Part shown: positions 13,135 to 24,139 of the stretch, piece after piece
How positions within the stretch are numbered: position 1 is the stretch's first letter
Layout: each line of letters opens with the position of its first letter
DNA from: Salvator merianae
Lineage: Eukaryota > Chordata > Lepidosauria > Squamata > Teiidae
Length of the DNA: 64,000 nucleotides
NCBI GenBank assembly: GCA_003586115.2
Contig: QVOM02000112.1
Span: forward strand, 44,083,487 to 44,147,486
Reading direction: 5' to 3'
The notes under the pieces: model-generated
Told to the model about the DNA's origin: nothing
Database searches by the model: none
The model's input: only the letters and a program-made list of their open reading frames with translations
Made by a program: the position numbers and the translations under genes

Positions 13135-13374
13135 TTAGTCAGTGAAAACTTCAAAGGCATCTGAAACTGAAAATGCAAATTGTGTTTCAACACACAAACA
13201 GAATTACTTGGTGGCCTATCAGAACTGTAGTCACCTTCCACCTAGCACTCCATTTTTAGAGCTGTCTCATCATATTTTCTTTTTTACTGAAGACTCTTTG
13301 ATTTATTCAAGTTGTGTGTGGCAGTCAAAAGGTTACTGAAGTTTTGTTACGTAACTTAAGATTTCGTATTACTA

Positions 13375-13479
13375 GGGCAATTCTGTACTGGCCAGTATAT
13401 CAGACCAGCAAGTATGCTGGTGTGGTCTAAGGGAGGCTCTTAGCATGCTTGCTGGTCTGTTTGCAGTGTAGAATCACTC
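13375..13479. mobile_element. Short Harbinger-like MITE derivative (palindromic)
   Basis: A 105-bp segment whose two halves pair: CAGACCAGCAAGTATGC near the left end and GCATGCTTGCTGGTCTG near the right. The outer ends GGGCAATTCTG and GTGTAGAATCACTCT are degenerate forms of the family terminus. The internal TGGTGTGGTCTAAGGGAGG is shared with the copy at 40.9 kb. It seems to be a deletion derivative keeping mainly the ends. Confidence 0.6.
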
Positions 13480-14118
13480 TTAGATTGCTTCCTCCTGACA
13501 CATCTTGTTGCTCCTATAATGAGACATTTTCTGATTTCATGGTCTATTTGGAGATGTACAGAGGTATATTGGAACGCTATTAGTTTAAACTGTAGAATGC
13601 ATTTAAGCTACTATTGGTCTTGTGCAAATCTTCTGTTTTAAATGTATAACTTAGGGGAATTGTGTTTGTATACAAGGGAATTTTTGATGTGAAAAACTCT
13701 AGATCTTTATGACAGTATTTATTAGTTTATGTATAACATAGGAAACTATTCTTGGTTTTGAAAAGAGAAATATAAACATGCATGGATCAAAACACTAAAG
13801 AAAATTCTTTCTTGTTTCTAAAGTATAGATTAGAATTAACTTTTTAAAGTACATTTCTAAACAACTGAAAATTAAATTATAAATAGGTTTATCAGATAAA
13901 CAGCAGGAAAACTGAAAAGATAATGAAAGATACCATACACTTTTTGCCTTTATCATCAGAGCCCTTTAGTGCTATGTTTCATGTTAATAATCACAATATA
14001 TGACCTCAAATATTTTGTAAGAATAGATTCAGATTTTGATGGAGAAAGCAGAAAACGAGCAGAAATAGATTTTACGCCGCATTCATATGAAGTAAGAGAA
14101 GTGGCTTAGAGATGTCTG

Positions 14119-14577
14119 TGGGCCTGTTTGCACTTACCACCATAGAATCATCTTGTTCTACGGTGGTATTGACCATGCAGCAGGGACACTATCCACATTG
14201 CATGACCTTAGTACTTACCTTCAGCAAGCTACCAGCATTCGCAGTGTGAATGCTAGTAGCCTTGCTGTATCCTTGCCATGGTAGTGGCCAGGAAGCAGCT
14301 GGCTGCTGCCATGGCGACTGGAAATGCCACGCTGGCACGCAGGCGCACACAGGTGCAATTGTGCGATCGTGCAGGTACGGTCACCTTGCATAGCATGGCA
14401 GCCATGGCAAGTGTGAATGCACTTTACTGGGAGCTGACTATCAGCTCTTGGTAAAGCTGTGGAGCACTAATTTATGCACCATAGCTAGTTATGATCAGGA
14501 GCAGCGTTATGCTGCTCTGGGTTGCAAGGGCCTCCACAGAGTGTGGAAGCACTGTACTAATGAGCATCTAATGAGCC
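14119..14577. mobile_element. Harbinger-like MITE, GGGCCTGTTTGCAC group
   Basis: The left terminus GGGCCTGTTTGCACTTACCAC is clear at 14119; the right end (GAGCCC followed by TTAG) is degenerate. The core is relatively GC-rich with CCATGGCA/GCCATGG blocks and a CpG-containing stretch near 14340-14390, similar to the copy at 31.8-32.2 kb. Confidence 0.62.
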
Positions 14578-14599
14578 CTTAGATATAGTTTGCACCTCC

Positions 14600-14712
14600 C
14601 TCCTATCAAGAATAGTCTACACTAGAAAAAAGTGGATTAGATGTGGGATAACAACACTAGTGCTATACAGCACAGTCTCGAAGCAACGTTTGATCTGCTT
14701 TTTTGCCATATG
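14600..14712 (+). repeat. Unclassified dispersed repeat, copy 1 of 3
   Basis: The segment from AAAAAAGTGGATTAGATGTGG through CAGTCTCGAAGCAACG to a T-run aligns with parts of 46180-46265 and, more loosely, 18300-18390. No terminal repeat or target duplication could be fixed. Confidence 0.45.
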
Positions 14713-15237
14713 TGAACACAACTAAATCATTTAAATCTTCTCTTTTCCCTCCCCTCCCAAACTCAGACCTGGCAGTATGTTTCAACTGGCAACAAATTCA
14801 CGTTTAATTGAATTACTTTTATCATTCTGGCTTTCTTGTTCATCTACCACCCAGTTCAATTTTAAATGTTTATACTTTCTGCTTTACTAATTCTTGTGCC
14901 ACGAAACTAAATATAAGGACATGTCTAATATGACTGTAAATAGTATTAGATACAATGCATAACAGATTTTTTAAACTCCAGTTACAGCTTTTCTTTGTAA
15001 AACATTTTTTTAATCAAGTATAACTTAGTACTATATCAATATTTTCCTCCATGTCTCACAAGTACATATCACAAGTACATATAGATTCATTTTGGGGGGT
15101 TCTTTGACATGGGTATGTATAGTATACAAGCAGCTCAAACAGATACACACACACGTGTATATAATCAAAATGCATGGATAAATACATGCAGTTTTCTCAG
15201 TAACAATACAAAAGTGACTTTACATTGCCTTCTTCCT

Positions 15238-15256
15238 AAAAAAAAAAAAAAAAAAA
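15238..15256 (+). repeat. Poly(A) tract
   Basis: About 19 adenines in a row, with no recognisable retroposon attached. Confidence 0.8.
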
Positions 15257-18254
15257 GCTTTCTACTCACTTCTACCTGACAGCTCCTCAGTAGGCAAATA
15301 AATTTAAACTACCTGTACCTGGATGATGCTGGATGTTTCTTATATTATGCCATCACTCACTTTATTCCAGAGTAGACATAAAAAAAAAATCTAGAATCTC
15401 TAAAACATGTTCTATAGATTTATTTTATTTTATTTTTAAATGGAGGTTGGGAATATCCTAATCTCTCTTTGCCTTTTGATGCATTTGAATTACATAGATT
15501 ATTTTTAGCAGAAGACATTATTCATAATTGTTGGCAATATTCTGAATTAAAGAATTGTGAGAGTTTATTAGTTACTTTTTTTTAACTAATTGTACTAAAC
15601 AAGCAAATAAGATGGTAAATTCATTTTTACATTGCTGATATCAAGTATGGTCAAGATGGAGGAAAAAAATGTACTACCCTTCTCCAATTATTCAGTTAAC
15701 ATTTAATCCATCTTTCAGGATTACACTATCAAAAAATGATTGGTTCAAAGTATTCTTGGTTCTAATTTGACTGAATTAAAAGTTTTTTATATAAATTCTT
15801 GGAATGCTAGTTCTAGAGATGAATTAAAAGATATCCTAGGAAATTTTCCCTGTACATGGTTCAAAGTAATATCTATTTGATCATCTAAAATTATGAAATA
15901 AGCTCATAATCATCAGTTAACAATATTTGAACAGAAGTTTGAAATTCTTAAATATTTTTTCAAAAGTCAAGCTAGATGTCTATATCAAATATTGTTAAAA
16001 AATGATGACAGAGGCATTAATGAATTATAAAACAGTATGGGAAATAGACTTAATAGTCTGGAGTTATGCGATCACAGCACATTAAGAACAAAACTCCTAA
16101 GAATACAGAGCTTTTATTGAAAATCCTATATATAGATATATGGTACCCACTCCAAATGTATTATTTAGAATATTATTGAATATCCCATCAACATGTTTGC
16201 ATGAGTGCAACAACATTGGTTATTATAAACATAGGTGGTAGTCTTGTGAATATGTATAGAATGTTGGTAATTAATACAAAAAAATGCTAAAATATTTCAG
16301 GAAAATATTACTTAATCTTTTGCATTATGTCTTTTAGATAATATTAATAGCCTTTCCATATCCTCTTCTAATAAAATAATTGGTGGAGAAAAAAAAAGAG
16401 TAATAGAATGGGGATGCTAAGATAAAAGTAAAATTTCTATTTGTAAATGGTGCAATTATATTTGGAAACTAATGGTTAATGAGTTTATTTCACATCAAAT
16501 ATACATTATGCAGGGTCAAACACCAAAAATATTATTTTCTGAAATATGGAAAATTATTATCAATGTCATTCACATTTAGATATATAATTATTTCTAATAC
16601 CATAGATAAATAGATAATTTATTCATTATTCATTATAAAATCTCTTTGTTTTGTTGTTTGCTGTTATTTATTCTCTAAGATAAACTGTCTTTTATTTTCA
16701 TCTATAAATTTAACTACTTGATTAAAAACATTCCTTTGCATTCTACATAGAACTAACTATTCATACAATAGTTAGAGAAGACATCTATCTTTCAGAATAC
16801 ACAGAAGATTCTCTCAAATGGCTATACTGGAACAAAGAATTTTTTTTGATTCAGAATGAAGCTACTAAACTGCAATGTATCTCAAAATCCAATTATATCA
16901 TTCATGCCTTTCATTCCATATAGTTTATTTATGCCCTACTGCTTTATTAATGCTTCACTGTAAAGGGCTTTGTTTCTACTTAGACTAAATACCCATTATA
17001 CAGTTTGCTTGCCTCTGCCTTAAACGTGTCCATCACACGTGTGTGTTCTCAAAGCACACAAGGTAACATGTTTTTCTCCATTCAGCCAGCATGAGATATC
17101 TTGGGGAGACATTTTGGCCAAAGCAGGCTACTCTTGCACCCACAGGTGGCTTTGGAAAAAAACTTGATGTCTCAACAGCTGTTATTAATGCTGCATCATT
17201 CATGTCATTGTGTTTGTTCGTGGAGGGCCTCCTTCATCCCATGCATGGGTGCAGTAGGCTCTTGTTGAAGCATGGTGCATTTCACTGCAGCAAGGCTCTG
17301 TTTCAGTGACTGAGAAGCAACCTCAGATTCCTTCCCAAGCACTGAAGTTTTTGTGCCTTGGGGGGCATTCAAGTCCCTCCAAACACCCTCTAGTCTTTCA
17401 GTGGAGGATGCTGTAGTGACACAACTTTGATGCTCTTCCAAGGGATATTGAAGCACCATGGAGCCATGACCAATAATTTATCTGTATGCATAAAGTAGTT
17501 TCAGAACTATAAACTATTGTAATGTAATTACTTTCACTTAGTTTATAAACGTGCCACAAGATTCACAGCTTCTTCTTTTCACTAAATATCAGCTTTATGA
17601 AAACCAATTATCCAATGTTACTGCCCTAATATCATTATTATTCAGATATTATACTGAACCTCAAGACAAGATGAAAAGCCAGTATTAATTTGGAAATAAT
17701 AATATTGTGGAGCTTTAGCAAAAATAAAATTCTTAGGTTCATCATAGTCCCACTAATTCTATTCACCTTCTTTACTTTGATGCAGATAGTACCATCTGAC
17801 AGCCTAATATCCTCCGCCTCAATATGACACTGCCTTAGGCCAATACAAATATATGCATAAATCACCAATACGTATCCCAAACCTTGATTATCTAAAGGCT
17901 TTGCATATTACTGAGGTGATATGTATAATTCAGTATTAGACCTAGAGAAAATGACTTGCTTACAATATATGAGTGCTATTTATAGATCAGCAACATAAAA
18001 TATTAAGTTGGTCTTTTTACAGAAGCACCAATTAAAATTCTCCTAAAAATATTTCTACTGAAACCAAGGGTGTCCTGCAAATTGTCAGGTTTATAGAAAA
18101 TGCAGTCCTGAAAATATGCCAGAAGCATTACCTTAAGGCTTCTCTTCTACATCTGGTAAGATAGAATAGACAAATAAGAAAAGCAGCAACAGGAAGAAGA
18201 GATAACATCTGGATTAAGTCATTCATAACCTAGACTACAGCCAAAAAGTGACTC

Positions 18255-18400
18255 AAATGTAGTTTAGAACTGTTAATCCACATTAAAGGCCAGAAAATGC
18301 ATTCCTAAAGTGTATTTAATGTGGACTAAAGGTAGGATGGGGACACTAGCTACCACAGACTCCCTCTTCAAAGCTATTCTTTCTCTTTGTATGAAAACCT
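18255..18400 (+). repeat. Unclassified dispersed repeat, copy 2 of 3
   Basis: Contains TTAATCCACATTAAAGGCC, then CAGAAAATGCATTCC, then TTAATGTGGACTAAAGGTAGG. The first and third blocks are inverted relative to each other, as in a small palindromic transposon. Copy 3 at 46.1 kb has the same blocks in the same order. Confidence 0.5.
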
Positions 18401-18780
18401 ACATCTTCTTCAGGATATTGATGAAATCCATGACTTGAAGATATGAATTTGCCATCAAACCAAATACACATATAATTGCACAAGTATCAGATCATCCATT
18501 TCAGTGTCACTGTGCACAAAATATATAAGGTACTAAACATAATATTTTATAAACAAACATGTTCTATACTGATACACATGTACTGCATAACAAAATGCCT
18601 AAATTGTATAAAAACTCTGTAACTGTAAAAAAGGAAACCAAATATGAATAGAATGACTAGGAAATAAATGGAAATGGAAATAAATGAATAGACACTAATT
18701 TGTTTTCTCTATCTCCATTTTCAGAGTCAAACTGAAGTCCTACAATCTTTTGTGGAGGATTGCTAAGTTCTGGTCTTTTA

Positions 18781-19251
18781 GACCCTTTCTGCACTGTCTC
18801 TTATCCCAGAACAAATTCTGGAACAAGGGGCAGTTCTGCCCCATAATACACTGAATGAAGCATAGATCGGATTAGGGCATCCTAGTCCAGTATAGTTGCA
18901 TCTCAACGTTGAGGTCTACATATGGACCAGGCGTAGTCTATCCAAACTGATAACTTGTGCTCAGCCTGGGATCTATCCAGGAAGCATAGCTAAAAATTGA
19001 ACTATCAAAAAACCAACCAGGGTGAGAACTCTGAAGGCCGGGAACGAAAAGCCTCCATTCTATGGAGTTTACTGCTGCTTCTGGGGCTCTATGGAGGCAA
19101 TAGCAAGGGCTGGAATGAGATGGATCATCCAAATGCATGTGGTCCTTTCCCAGCTCCAGAGGCAACCCATCCCAGCTTGGAATGAATTGCTTGTTCTGGG
19201 ACTGGGTGACCTGCCCTATCCCGAAACACAGCACATGAGTACAGAAAGATA
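18781..19251. mobile_element. Harbinger-like MITE, 'TTATTCTGGAACAA' group
   Basis: About 470 bp. The left terminus GACCCTTTCTGCACTG is preceded by TTA, and the right end GAGTACAGAAAGAT is degenerate. The core begins CTTATCCCAGAACAAATTC, nearly identical to the start of the copy at 45.4 kb. Long overlapping open frames here (up to 141 codons) have no protein family character and are chance frames in a GC-richer repeat. Confidence 0.75.
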
Positions 19252-20549
19252 TATGACTGCAGCTACTAAAATCCCTGAGTACTTGTCAATGCTGGTTGTT
19301 GCTGATATGAAGTGGATTAGAAGTCCCAGAAATACATCATTGGTAGCTGTTTCCCCCCTTTATATTACCCATAATCCAAATAAGAGACGGGTTTACTGTT
19401 TTAATGGCCACCTCCTTTATAACATCAGAAAAAGGCACTATGAATAAAAATGCAACTCAAGAAATATCCAAATATTGAAGAAAACCATAATTAAACCTGC
19501 ATATAACATTTTTATTTCAACTTGTGTTAAAAAATCATTATGAACTTCTGTATTAAAGGTATGAATACAAAGACGTCTGAAATAAAAAAAAAAGTTTCTT
19601 ACAATCTATACATAGCATTCTCCCACAAACAAATGCAATAATTAACTTAGCTCTCCATTCTGTTCTATGATTAGAATGACATCATATATTTTAGCACCTG
19701 TTTATGACAAAAAAAAAATCTCTTTAAGCTAATCTTAACAAGTAACACTTCTAAAACGACATCAGTGATTTAAGTCAATTCTGCAATCAAGGCTATTCAT
19801 TTTTTAAAAAATAATATTCATATACAATCTTCTACAAACAAAGATGCCAGTGATGACAAATTATTTGCCATGCTATGATGAGCCTGTTCATATATTAGCA
19901 ATACTAAACTACTTCATTATCAACTAAATGAATGATTATCACAAAACAGGAAAGTGCAAAACCATTCTGAAGAAAAATGATTCACTATCATCATTTCCCA
20001 ATGCCAATAAATTTCTAGTCAAAGAGCATCCAGAGTACCAAAAATACTGCTTCTAATCCCAAATATGGTCAAAAGCCAATCTGTAAAGGATTCAGTAATT
20101 CAGTTTCAACCAGCAATAATTTCTACTTGTCCTATTTTCAGCCAAACTGAGCAATGCAGTATCTACTTATATCAGTATTCCTTGAGTATTGCAGTTTTAT
20201 GCAAATTTGTCAACCTGGTAAATTCTCCTATTCAAGTTTCTTATAGAGTCACCTTGAATCAAACTTGACTCAGTGGTACAAGAACTGCAACGATCTCCTG
20301 GATGTTCTTCATGTTGTATATCTGTATAAAAAATGTCTTCTGCATTTAAACACATAGATATGCCGCTAATGTGCCACTATCTTTAGGGGCTATCTAGTCA
20401 CCTACATAATTAAGGCTTAATAGAGACTCATATATTACTTCATCTAGCATAACAATCTTCCGTCCACCTACAAAATATTTACAAGAAGAAGCTCACAATC
20501 CCGAAAATAATTCAAATACTGATACTGAATGTTTTGCTGATCCGAGGTA

Positions 20550-21236
20550 CCCGAAAAAGTAAGAGGAGCCCTGCTGGAACAGATCACAGACCGTCCATCC
20601 ACACAGTGGCACATCAGCTGCTTCTGGGCATTCCCAAGCAGAAAAGGAAGACAAAGCTTTGATTGCTCTCTACACCCTGCAAATCGCCTTTAGACACATC
20701 CTGCCTGTCTCTTCAACCTGGAGGAAGTATGTAGGCATCATTTCTAGTAGCCATTGATACACCTCTCCTCCCTGAATTGCTCCTATCCTACTCCTACTCC
20801 TATCCAGGCTGATTGCTGTCACCTCCCCTTCTGGCAGCAAGTTCCACAGACAGATGACATGCTGGGTGAAAAAACAAAAACAAAACACACTTCCCCTTTT
20901 TGGTCCTAACTCTCCTGCCCATCAATTTCATAGAGTGACCCCTGGTTCTAATGTTCTGCAATAGAGAATATAATTTTACTCTATCCGCCTTTTGCACACT
21001 ATACATGATTTTATATACTCCAGTCAGGTCACCTCTTAAATGCCGTATTTCAAGGCTGAAGAGAACTAGATGCAGCAGTCTGATTTCACAAGGGAAAAGT
21101 TTGAGACTTTGATCATTCTGGTTGCCCATTTCTGTATTTTTTCCAGTTTTCACAATATTATTTTTGAAGTGTAGTGACCAGAACTGTACACAATATTCCA
21201 AATGTGGCCTCACCATAAATGTTTGGTGAGCCACTT
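20550..21236 (-). mobile_element. CR1 LINE 3' fragment (C-terminus of ORF2 and 3' UTR)
   Basis: The minus-strand frame at 20800-21234 reads like the CR1 ORF2 C-terminus: 'VRPHLEYCVQFWS' at the start, then 'LVLFSLEIRHLRGDLTGVYK', then 'LYSLLQNIRTRGHSMKL' and 'HPACHLSVELAAR' (family pattern R-V-V-x-x-W-N-S-L-P). Downstream to about 20550 is the CR1 3' UTR-like stretch including AGGAGCCCTGCTGGAACAGA in reverse. The copy is 5' truncated and inactive. It is in the same orientation as dystrophin and ends about 300 bp beyond exon 2 in intron 2. Confidence 0.85.
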
Positions 21237-21532
21237 GCTGATTTATTTTATATACCCTTCCTAAGTAAACTCTTTTGCAAGGTTTTAACTGTCTCCCATT
21301 CGGTACAGACTAAGACCAAAGGCATGTACAGAATGCAGTTTATGAATCAAACACCAAGCTTACTGGAGAACTAAACATAATAGGCCTAGGACAGATGGCC
21401 AGAGGAATTATTACTTGGGTCTTTAGTTAGTAGGCCCCTGACAAAAATACAGTCGTGTCCAATGGTACATATGCACTTCCTTAGAATTTTTCTTTAATAC
21501 ATGCTTGTGTTTTGATGGAAACAAAATATAAA

Positions 21533-21541
21533 TGTTCTTAC
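21533..21541 (-). promoter_or_regulatory. 5' splice site (donor) of dystrophin exon 2
   Basis: The exon ends CTAAG and the intron begins GTAAGA on the minus strand, a near-consensus donor. Confidence 0.88.
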
Positions 21542-21603
21542 CTTAGCAAACTGTGCATTTACCCATTTTGTGAATGTCTTCTTTTGAACATCTTCCCTTT
21601 CAT
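21542..21603 (-). CDS. DMD: Dystrophin exon 2 (internal coding exon, start of actin-binding domain)
   Basis: Dystrophin links cortical actin to the dystroglycan complex under the muscle membrane; exon 2 encodes the start of the first calponin-homology domain, including most of actin-binding site 1. Read on the minus strand, the segment is exactly 62 bp, the length of vertebrate DMD exon 2. It enters after one base of a split codon and ends on a codon boundary. The complete codons give EREDVQKKTFTKWVNAQF followed by Ala-Lys; as I recall it, the human protein has Ser-Lys there. It is flanked by a pyrimidine-rich tract ending in TTTTGCAG and by a donor GTAAGA, so it is a spliced exon and not a processed copy. 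Utrophin is the closest alternative, but it differs at the start (residues HND in place of RED) and has I and R where this exon has V and Q. The exon is too short to appear as a conventional open reading frame. Its neighbours are only introns with repeats. Confidence 0.93.
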
Positions 21604-21640
21604 CTGCAAAACAGGATGGAGGAAAGAACTCAGTTTAATA
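21604..21640 (-). promoter_or_regulatory. 3' splice site (acceptor and polypyrimidine tract) of dystrophin exon 2
   Basis: On the minus strand the bases before the exon read as a pyrimidine-rich run (TTCTTTCCTCCATCC) and then TGTTTTGCAG, a strong consensus acceptor. An adenine-containing stretch just upstream could serve as the branch point, but I cannot place it exactly. Confidence 0.88.
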
Positions 21641-21839
21641 CTATTGGATGTTGATTAGTTTCATCTCCAATAACAAATTACAATAACTTTATTGTCTGAA
21701 TAGCATTCTAAATTCCAAACTGAAAAATGTTTTTCTACATATTTATTAAGTTCTGCTCACATAACCATTTTGTATAGTTGCAAAAGTTTCCCTTTCTGAT
21801 ATACTCCGGTTTGAAAAAAAGGGGTAAAACCATTGCTTA

Positions 21840-22373
21840 GGGCCTTTCTGCACTTACTGGCAGTCCGGATCTAGAAAGGAACTATGGGCGTCCCTTCTGC
21901 ACATCGGTGTGGTTTAAAGGGGACCCCACCTCCTGCAAGTACACTATCTGCACAAGACAGTGCATAGTCCAGACGAAGAGGCTTTATGGTCCAGTCTAGA
22001 TTCAGACTCTTCGGAAACCTGTTTAAACAAGTCCTCCAGTGTGCCAGTCAGTGGTAAACCAAACCAAAGAGGTGTGCAAACAGTCAAATTTACTACAGAT
22101 AACCCATTTCAGGAATGCAATAAGGTGTGCGGCTGAAATGGGTTCCTTGGGGGCTCTCATGCCAGGAACCTTCATTCCTGGCCATTGGAGCTTTTGGAGG
22201 CCCATTCTGAAACTCATACGAGTTTGGAGACCAGTGTGGGGAGCTGATCTGAATAGCTGTCCCAATGCAGATGGCCTTGTTCTGGTCCAGAGCAATCCAA
22301 CCCAGCTTTGAAATGGATTGCTTGATCCAGACCAGCTGATCTGGATTACTGTCAGGTAAGTGCAGGAAGAGGC
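21840..22373. mobile_element. Harbinger-like MITE with exact TTA target duplication
   Basis: A 534-bp element from GGGCCTTTCTGCACTTACTGG to GGTAAGTGCAGGAAGAGGC, flanked by TTA on both sides (21837-21839 and 22374-22376). Its core carries AACCCAGCTTTGAAATGGAT and CTGATCTGGATTACTG blocks shared, in inverse orientation, with the copy at 55.2 kb. It lies 236 bp upstream of dystrophin exon 2 in intron 1. Confidence 0.88.
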
Positions 22374-23442
22374 TTAGTGTAAACAAGAACAATCTATTTT
22401 CTTTCTTTTTTCAAATAGATTATGCATGTTTTGAGTGCTCAAAAAAATGAGCATTCAAACTTTGCCACCTTAATAAACACAAATTATAACTTATCTTAAC
22501 ACACAAACTAATACAGCAAAGCAGAATAGAAACTTCTGATACTATTGCTAATGGGGTTAGTCATTTTTACAGTACTTATGTCATATGCTCCAAGGTATTA
22601 TCTTCACTTTTATTCATAGCTCAAAGAATTCAGAAAATCATACAAAAAGTGATTTGTTTTATTAAGGAAGCATAAATGATTAGTACTCATTCAGACATTA
22701 CCTCTGATCTGCAATGTAATTCAGGTCAAGACATTCACTCTATGCTATTATGAAGCCCCATCTATTAAATATGCAAAATATCAGATAACCTTCAAATAAC
22801 ATAAATGCTGGCACAAGACTCTCAAGGGTTTCTCTTAGGTGTCTTAAACTACTCCATCTGTATTAATGAACAATTTAGGAATACAGTAATTGTTGGTTTC
22901 TCAGAATTTCCAAGAATAGACCAAAAACACTTAATGCAGCTACTACAAGGTCACCAAACAACTGCTTTCTTAAAAAAGCTGAAAACATTTGCCATTAGAA
23001 AAATGAGTAATACAAGCACTATAATTTCAAATAGATCGATACTAATATAAGAATATCAGTCATGGTTCCATGATTTAGTGTCAGAAATTAAAGATGCATT
23101 TTTCCCCATTGCAAGATGGTTAGCACAACCATAGGAAAAAATAAGTAATTTGATTGGCACCATGTAAGACATACTTATAATTTGGCAAGGGAAATTTAGA
23201 AAAAATAAATAAATAATGTGATGCAGGACGATTTTAGGAGAAATTATTTTGGAAAAAATGTGTGTCGTATAAACAAACGAACAAAAAAAGTATTTTTGTG
23301 TGATGACCTACATTACTTTGTTTCCACTAGACATTACATTTCCATAGGCTGAGAAGGAGGAGGTGCATTAGATGCAGACATAAGTATTGTTATGATATTA
23401 ATTTATAATAACCAGACCTTTGCGGCAACTGTACACAGGGTC

Positions 23443-23792
23443 CATAGTAACCCTGTAAGGAAGGCTTAGAAACATCATGGCTACTTTGATTTCAACAATT
23501 TTTTTGCGTCTTTGTTTTCTTTTCTTAAAAAAAACTCAGATACCTGGGTAAATGGACCTTCATATACCTGGATTTTCTTTCTTTCTTTTTGTTATAATTG
23601 AAGCCTGTTGTGCAAGAACAGAGGAAGGATGAAAATGGCAGGGAGAATTTCCTAACAAAGGGGGCAGGGAGCATTGGTGACGTATATTGTTGAGGAAGCG
23701 CTGCCTTCCCCCCTCACAAGCACTGACTGAGATGGCAAGAAAATAATCTTGGTGACTCCCCAGCTATCTGACTGCCTAATAGATGTGAGAAT
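23443..23792 (+). repeat. Unclassified interspersed repeat, shorter copy
   Basis: About 350 bp aligned at high identity to 39305-39908. Shared landmarks are CTCAGATACCTGGGTAAATGG, AGAGGAAGGATGAAAATGG, GGGGGCAGGGAGCATTG, TATATTGTTG and GATGGCAAGAAAATAATCTT. This copy lacks about 240 bp present in the other after the GAAGCGCTG block. No protein similarity was recognised; it may be a non-coding part of a retroelement such as an LTR or a 5' UTR. Confidence 0.7.
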
Positions 23793-24107
23793 GCAGATAC
23801 TGTCAGAATCACCACTAGGAGTCAGGAAACAGGCAATGAAGTAAACTAGCATGTCCTTCACTTTTTCTTTTTAAATAACAGAACACCAAAAGTAGCTGCA
23901 AGCATTCAGGCATATTAGCATACCAAACCATTCTCCTTTCCTATGGCTCCTTACTCCATGAACTAGTACTCATAGCATCCAGGTTCGCAGGCCTTGGCTA
24001 TCTACATTCCAGTTAACCAGCAACAAGGGGGGAAATCAATTCAGTGAGGAAAGGAAGCAGTCATGGCTGGGACCTAGGAAGAGTCAAGATGGCTCAAATT
24101 TACTTCA

Positions 24108-24139
24108 TATATATATGTGTGTGTCTGTGTGTGTGTGTA
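24108..24139 (+). repeat. (TA)n/(TG)n microsatellite
   Basis: Alternating AT then GT dinucleotides with one interruption; a 12-base G run follows at about 24187. Confidence 0.8.

Larger units (their letters stand above)
1..21541 (-). other. DMD: Dystrophin intron 2 (partial), transcribed leftwards
   Basis: Sequence downstream of the exon at 21542-21603 on the minus strand, running to the window edge with no further recognisable dystrophin exon, so this intron is at least 21.5 kb here. Identified repeats are listed separately. In the following stretches I see only AT-rich non-coding sequence with no family I can name: 440-2530, 2750-4550, 4780-5980, 6660-7740, 8080-8900, 9230-9900, 10045-11090, 12130-12760, 13480-14115, 14715-17080, 17470-18210, 19255-20545. 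The short open frames in them have no coding character. The intron identity depends on the exon call. Confidence 0.75.

Noticed and set aside
18938..19447. Overlapping open frames of 98-141 codons as a gene
   Set aside because: They lie mostly inside a MITE copy, occur on both strands, and show no domain or splice structure.
21542..21603. Exon could be utrophin or a processed dystrophin pseudogene
   Set aside because: The peptide has R-E-D-V-Q and W-V-N-A-Q, as in dystrophin, where utrophin has N-D-V-Q and W-I-N-A-R. Intact splice signals on both sides rule out a processed copy.
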